Shown here: piece after piece, positions 60,194 to 64,000 of the stretch
Numbering within the stretch: position 1 is the first letter of the stretch
Layout: each line of letters opens with the position of its first letter
NCBI GenBank assembly: GCA_942493305.1
Contig: OW818686.1
Location: 3,286,001 to 3,350,000, forward strand
DNA: 64,000 nt
Direction of reading: 5' to 3'
DNA from: UBA7672 sp030824255
GTDB taxonomy: Bacteria; Pseudomonadota; Alphaproteobacteria; Caulobacterales; Hyphomonadaceae
The notes under the pieces: generated by a model
What the model was told of the DNA's origin: nothing
Seen by the model: the letters and a program-made list of their open reading frames with translations, nothing else
The model's database searches: none
Position numbers and translations under genes: made by a program

Positions 60194-61927
60194 CTACTGA
60201 CCGCCGCCGAAGCGGGCGGTCCACTCGGCCACCTGTGCGTCTTCGATCTTGGTGAAGAGCTGGGGCGGGACTTCGATGCTCATCGCGCGCGGCAGGGCAT
60301 CGAGCAGGGCAGGGTAGCCGCCAGCGCTAAGCTTTGCGAGATCGAGGCTGCGGTTGCCTTCTGGAACCCTCAGGGCGTCCAGGACCTTCTTGGCCGTTTC
60401 CGGGATGATCGGCTGGGCGATGAGGCCGAAAAGGGCGACGAGGTTGAGGCCGGTGCGGATGCCAACGGCGGCCTGATCGACCGATGTCTTGTAGGCGGTC
60501 CACGGCGCGGCCTTGGTGATGTATTCGTTGCCGGCTGCCCAGATCGCGCGCGTTTCGGCAGCTGCCTTGCGGAATTCCATGGCATCGTAATAGCCGATCA
60601 GGGCGGGCAGGCGGGTCGCCAGCTCGTTAGCCATCCAGGCTTCGTGTTCGCCGGGTTCGCCGCCTTCAGGGACTTTGCCGTCGAACTTGGCGGCCGTGTA
60701 TTTCGTGACGCGGTTCACAAAATTGCCGAGGACGTCGTTAAGGTCAGAGTTGATCGACGATTTGAAGTGATCCCACGTGAAGGCGGTGTCGGAGCTCTCC
60801 GGCGAATTGGCGATGAGGTACCAGCGCCAGTAGTCGCCGGGCAGCAGCTCCAGCGCCTGGTCCATGAAGACGCCACGCTTCTGGCTGGTTGAGAACTTGC
60901 CGCCATACCAGTTGAGCCAGTTGAAGGCCTTCAGGCGATCCACAAGCTTCCATGGCTCTTTGGATCCGAGGATCGTCACGGGGAAAGAGACCGTGTGGAA
61001 GGCGACGTTGTCCTTGCCCATGAACTGGACATAGTTCACGTCGCTCGCGCCCTTGTCGGTGCGCCACCAGCGTTCCCATTCGTTGGGTTTGCCTGTCGCT
61101 TCGGACCATTCGACGGTGGAGCCGATGTATTCGATTGGGGCATCGAACCAGACGTAGAAGACCTTCTCCTCGAAGCCCGGGCGCGGCGCGCCGTTCTGCG
61201 TGACGGGGATGCCCCATGAGAGGTCGCGCGTGATGGAACGGGCGATCAGGCCTTCGTCCAGCCATTTGTAGGCGATGGAGGTGGTAAGGTTCGGCCAGTT
61301 GTCGGCGCGCTCGTCCACGAACTTGCGGACCTGATCCTGCATCTGTTCCTGCAGGAGATAGAGGTGGCGCGTGTCGCGGATCTCGACTTTGCGGGAGCCG
61401 GAGACGGACGAATAGGGGTTCTTCAGCTCGATGGGGTCCAGCAGCGTTCCGCAGTTGTCACACTGATCGCCACGGGCTTTCTCATAGCCGCAGTTCGGAC
61501 AGGTGCCCTCGACATAGCGGTCGGGCAGGAAGCGCTTGTCGTCGACGGAATAGACCTGTTTGGAGGTACGTTCCTCGATGAGGCCGTTCTTCTCAAGGAC
61601 TTCGCAGAAGTGCTGGGTCAGCTTGCGGTTCGGTTCGTTGGACGAACGGCCGAAATGGTCGAAAGACAGTGAGAAGCCGGCGCCGACCGTCTTCTGGATA
61701 TCGTGCTGTTCGTTGCAGTATTCCGCCGTGGTCTGGCCCGCCTCGATAGCGGCCAGTTCGGCAGGCGTGCCGTGCTCGTCCGTGGCGCAGATGAAGAGCA
61801 CTTCATGGCCCGCCGCCCGGCAGTAACGCGCATAGACGTCGGCAGGCAGCATGGAGCCAGCCAGATTGCCGAGATGCTTGACGCCGTTGATGTACGGCAG
61901 GGCGGAGGTGATGAGGATGCGAGCCAT
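60194..61927 (-). CDS. metG: Methionyl-tRNA synthetase
   Basis: Charges tRNA-Met. 577 residues of the zinc-containing MetRS type: ITSALPYINGVKHLGNLAGS with the HIGH-equivalent HLGN near 18-21, the zinc knuckle in GTCPNCGYEKARGDQCDNCG (four Cys, about 141-160), and the KMSKS-equivalent FSTSQKRGVF near 345. It has no C-terminal EMAP/tRNA-binding domain. Transcribed convergently with fabH. Confidence 0.96.
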   Translation of the reverse strand: MARILITSALPYINGVKHLGNLAGSMLPADVYARYCRAAGHEVLFICATDEHGTPAELAAIEAGQTTAEYCNEQHDIQKTVGAGFSLSFDHFGRSSNEPNRKLTQHFCEVLEKNGLIEERTSKQVYSVDDKRFLPDRYVEGTCPNCGYEKARGDQCDNCGTLLDPIELKNPYSSVSGSRKVEIRDTRHLYLLQEQMQDQVRKFVDERADNWPNLTTSIAYKWLDEGLIARSITRDLSWGIPVTQNGAPRPGFEEKVFYVWFDAPIEYIGSTVEWSEATGKPNEWERWWRTDKGASDVNYVQFMGKDNVAFHTVSFPVTILGSKEPWKLVDRLKAFNWLNWYGGKFSTSQKRGVFMDQALELLPGDYWRWYLIANSPESSDTAFTWDHFKSSINSDLNDVLGNFVNRVTKYTAAKFDGKVPEGGEPGEHEAWMANELATRLPALIGYYDAMEFRKAAAETRAIWAAGNEYITKAAPWTAYKTSVDQAAVGIRTGLNLVALFGLIAQPIIPETAKKVLDALRVPEGNRSLDLAKLSAGGYPALLDALPRAMSIEVPPQLFTKIEDAQVAEWTARFGGGQ

Positions 61928-62019
61928 GAGGGCGATGTAGCGTCAGGCGCGCGGGAAGGCCAGCCTTTCGGCACGTTCCGACCCGTTCCTTGAGCGCCGA
62001 AGCCCCGGCTGGAGGGCCT

Positions 62020-62592
62020 TCAGGCTATGGCTGCGCTGAATACGACCGGCCAGGCAATCGTGAGGAGCAGCATTGCAATGCCCGCAGCCCACTGCACCCA
62101 CCGTTTGGACACAAAGAATGCGATCAGGCTGATCAACAGGTATGGCGCGTTGCCTGCCGCGACTTGTACTGCAAGCTCGGGCGTCGGCGTCTGGAGATAG
62201 ACGAGGCTCATCGCCACGAAGATCATCAGGAGCAGAATGTAGAGACCGTAGAAAAGGCGATAGTTGCTCCAGTAAAACTTCTCCATATCGATCTCGCCCG
62301 CCCCGGCCGTTTCCGGAGAGACTGCGGCGCACATGAGGTAAAGAACGATCGACGAAAGGAAGAAGAGCGTAATCGTGTACAGGTCCCACGACTCGACGCC
62401 GCGATAGTCCCACATCGCCAGCCAGTCGATATAAACCTCGATGACCGCCTTCAGCATCACCAGCGTAAGCAGCCCGGAAAAGCGAACACGCTGGCGTTCA
62501 ACCAGCATCATGCCGACGCGAGACAGCAGATGTCCAAGCGCCAGAGCGTAGACGAACGACAGCAGGATAAGAACGAAGTCGAAGCTTTCCAT
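62020..62592 (-). CDS. Six-helix membrane protein of unknown function
   Basis: 190 residues with about six hydrophobic helices (4-24, 40-56, 70-92, 112-133, 146-162 and 168-188). A charged MEKFYWSNYRL segment separates helices 3 and 4. No signature that I recognise. It lies in the same direction as metG and the following methyltransferase gene, with 92- and 59-base gaps. Confidence 0.6.
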   Translation of the reverse strand: MESFDFVLILLSFVYALALGHLLSRVGMMLVERQRVRFSGLLTLVMLKAVIEVYIDWLAMWDYRGVESWDLYTITLFFLSSIVLYLMCAAVSPETAGAGEIDMEKFYWSNYRLFYGLYILLLMIFVAMSLVYLQTPTPELAVQVAAGNAPYLLISLIAFFVSKRWVQWAAGIAMLLLTIAWPVVFSAAIA

Positions 62593-62651
62593 ACGGTCAT
62601 CCCCCAGACGCCAGACCGCCGCGCCCGCCCATGTTGGGGATGGTTACATGC

Positions 62652-63350
62652 TCAGGCCCGCGCCGTCACCTGAACCGCCGCGTGGTAGCGCGTCGTCGAG
62701 AAGCCGACATAGCGGTAGGTGAGATTGCGGCTGGCCACGAACTCCTGCCACGCCTTGTACTCGTGTTCGCGCCAGTTCGGGTAATTGTAGTATTCGTCGA
62801 ACAGGATGACCGTGCCGGGGACGATGCGATCAGCCAGCTGCGTCAGTACATAGGTGGTGGACTCGTAGGTGTCGCAATCGATGTTGATGAAGGAGCAGGG
62901 TCCGGTCGTCCGCGTCAGGAAGGCGGGTAGCGTCTGGTCAAACCAGCCTTTGTGAAGCGTGACGTTGGCCGGAACGCGAGGCAGTTTGCCGTGCTGGGTA
63001 TAGCGCCCCTTCTGTTCGTGCGTGCCAGACCAGTCGGACGGCAGCCCTTCGAACGAGTCGAATCCATGGATCGGACGGGTGGTCACGTTGCGGCCGATGA
63101 GGCGGGTGGAAACGCCGCCGGCGACGCCAAACTCAAGGATGAGGCCGCCCAGCCCGGCTTTCTGTTCGCGGCGCAGGCAGAGGCGGATCAGCGCTGCGCG
63201 ATCCTGGCAAAGCATCGCATCCCTGATGTGGGCTTCGATGTAATCGACCGTGTCCTTCTTCGCCCGCGCGCGCAGGTCGAGGTACATATCGTTCAGGAAA
63301 TATTTGTGGACCAGCCGCGTATAGATCCGGCCGAGAAACTTCCTGTCCAT
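62652..63350 (-). CDS. TylF/MycF-like class I methyltransferase
   Basis: About 232 residues of a SAM-dependent O-methyltransferase, TylF family. Motif I is LILEFGVAGGVSTRLIG near 70-86, followed by IHGFDSFEGLPSDWSG, and motif INIDCDTYESTTYVLTQL near 145-162 with metal-binding Asp residues. A later EYYNYPNWREHEYKAW is also typical. ATG 63348-63350 is preferred; the frame continues upstream to 63380. Substrate unknown, likely a sugar or small molecule. Confidence 0.88.
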   Translation of the reverse strand: MDRKFLGRIYTRLVHKYFLNDMYLDLRARAKKDTVDYIEAHIRDAMLCQDRAALIRLCLRREQKAGLGGLILEFGVAGGVSTRLIGRNVTTRPIHGFDSFEGLPSDWSGTHEQKGRYTQHGKLPRVPANVTLHKGWFDQTLPAFLTRTTGPCSFINIDCDTYESTTYVLTQLADRIVPGTVILFDEYYNYPNWREHEYKAWQEFVASRNLTYRYVGFSTTRYHAAVQVTARA

Positions 63351-63422
63351 GCCGATCCTCACGCGCCGTACTAGTAGCACGCCGTGACGGCCGCGCTAGC
63401 GGTGCAGATCAGGCAGGCAGTA

Positions 63423-63818
63423 TCAGCTGAGTATCGCGGCGGAACTGACGACGCGCATTGTGACGGAGCGAGCAGCGACACCGTCATTGATCGGCGTGAG
63501 GCCGCCCGCGGATGGCACGATGACAGCGTTGATTCCCTTGGCGCGCAGAGCCTTGGCAACCACGGAGGCACGGTCCGAGCCGCCGCTGGATTGAAGGGCG
63601 ACGCCGCGGGCGCCGCAGACCGAGGCGGACTTCGCAACGGTCTCGACCGTGAATTGCGAATAGCGGTTCAGGTCGCTGGAGCCGTCAGCGAAATAGATGG
63701 TGACGTCATGGACGGGGCACTGAGCGGCGGCGGCAGGCGTCTGGGCGTTGGCGTCATAGACAAGTCCGCCCAAGCCAATAAGCGCGGCTCCAAGGGTCAT
63801 TGCGGTGAGGCGTTGCAT
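63423..63818 (-). CDS. Secreted OmpA-like small protein
   Basis: A 131-residue protein with a signal peptide (hydrophobic 8-20, cleavage near ANA). The mature part has an OmpA-C-like pattern: VTIYFADGSSDLNRYSQFTVETVAKSA at about 38-65, then IQSSGGSDRASVVAKALRAKGINAVIV. The usual peptidoglycan-binding Asp/Arg residues are partly present (SSDLN, SDRAS). Probably periplasmic. No gene follows in the last 182 bases of the window. Confidence 0.7.
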   Translation of the reverse strand: MQRLTAMTLGAALIGLGGLVYDANAQTPAAAAQCPVHDVTIYFADGSSDLNRYSQFTVETVAKSASVCGARGVALQSSGGSDRASVVAKALRAKGINAVIVPSAGGLTPINDGVAARSVTMRVVSSAAILS

Positions 63819-64000
63819 GTCAGTCTCCCAGCTCTGTTCCCGAAACGGTCTGGGATCGAAGGTGGTTCCCTAAGGAAGCGCTCGGGGGCTGGTTCGGGGC
63901 GGATTGTGGCTGAAGTGCAATTTTTTGGAGCATTACCGGTGGGCTTGCGCGCCGCACGCGAGGCGCCTATTCCCCTGCGGCGGACTTTTGCGCCGACACG

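Noticed and set aside
63819..64000. Gene start at the right edge
   Set aside because: No frame with a start and a recognisable domain; the 182 bases look like upstream region only.

Overview
The window is a GC-rich (about 62% by eye) and almost fully coding stretch of an alphaproteobacterial chromosome. The best guess is Caulobacterales, Hyphomonadaceae (Hyphomonas-like). This rests on an ATP-dependent-ligase-associated helicase and PdeM nuclease, a class I lysyl-tRNA synthetase, a C4-pathway 5-aminolevulinate synthase, a LdtR-type MarR regulator, a MucR-family regulator, a split GMC-type riboflavin operon ending in nusB-thiL, and a Cbp3-type bc1 chaperone beside bamE and plsX-fabH. The family assignment is inference; no rRNA or marker search was possible. 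I see no tRNA, rRNA, CRISPR array, insertion sequence, integrase or phage gene.

Layout. 1-2850: the end of a GNAT-like gene coupled to an acyl-AMP ligase and a small membrane protein, then a periplasmic alpha-carbonic anhydrase. 2.9-7 kb: a DNA-repair pair (Lhr-like helicase and PdeM) separated by two small paralogous lipoproteins. 7-13.4 kb: lysyl-tRNA synthetase, small envelope proteins, a YceI-family lipoprotein, an MmyB-type regulator and a self-cleaving S24 repressor with two tandem operator-like palindromes. 13.6-19 kb: a CorC/HlyC-type CBS membrane protein, a coupled pair of ATP-grasp ligase and zinc-metallopeptidase-like protein, an SDR and a GNAT. 19-25.7 kb: a MoxR / DUF58 / BatA-DUF4159 / VWA operon. 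25.7-30.5 kb: DUF1285, Nudix, small membrane protein and CCA transferase in one run, then a TadE/TadG-like pair. 30.6-39 kb: hemF, purN, purM, a DUF2066 protein, an HdaA-like gene broken by a frameshift in a G run, then ppk1 and ppx. 39-49.7 kb: mostly accessory genes, including a coupled Asp/Asn-hydroxylase-like and propeller-like pair, ldtR, hemA and a MucR-like regulator. 50-56 kb: glyA-nrdR-ribD(reductase)-ribE-ribB(X)-ribH-nusB-thiL, tightly coupled by ATGA overlaps. 56-64 kb: bamE, a bc1 chaperone, plsX, fabH, metG and three envelope or modification genes.

How the genes work together. Most of the window is housekeeping: translation (lysS, metG, cca), one-carbon and purine metabolism (glyA, purN, purM), haem (hemA, hemF), riboflavin and thiamine, polyphosphate turnover (ppk1/ppx), fatty-acid initiation (plsX/fabH) and outer-membrane assembly (bamE). 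The riboflavin operon as seen here has no deaminase domain for RibD and no functional GTP cyclohydrolase II motif, so both activities must come from elsewhere in the genome.

The parts least explained by known biology are the ATP-grasp/metallopeptidase pair, the hydroxylase/propeller pair, the GH24-fold lipoprotein whose catalytic residues look replaced, the twin palindromes in front of the S24 repressor, and the structured region between ldtR and its terminator. None of these is proven to be a new system. They are the places to look first.
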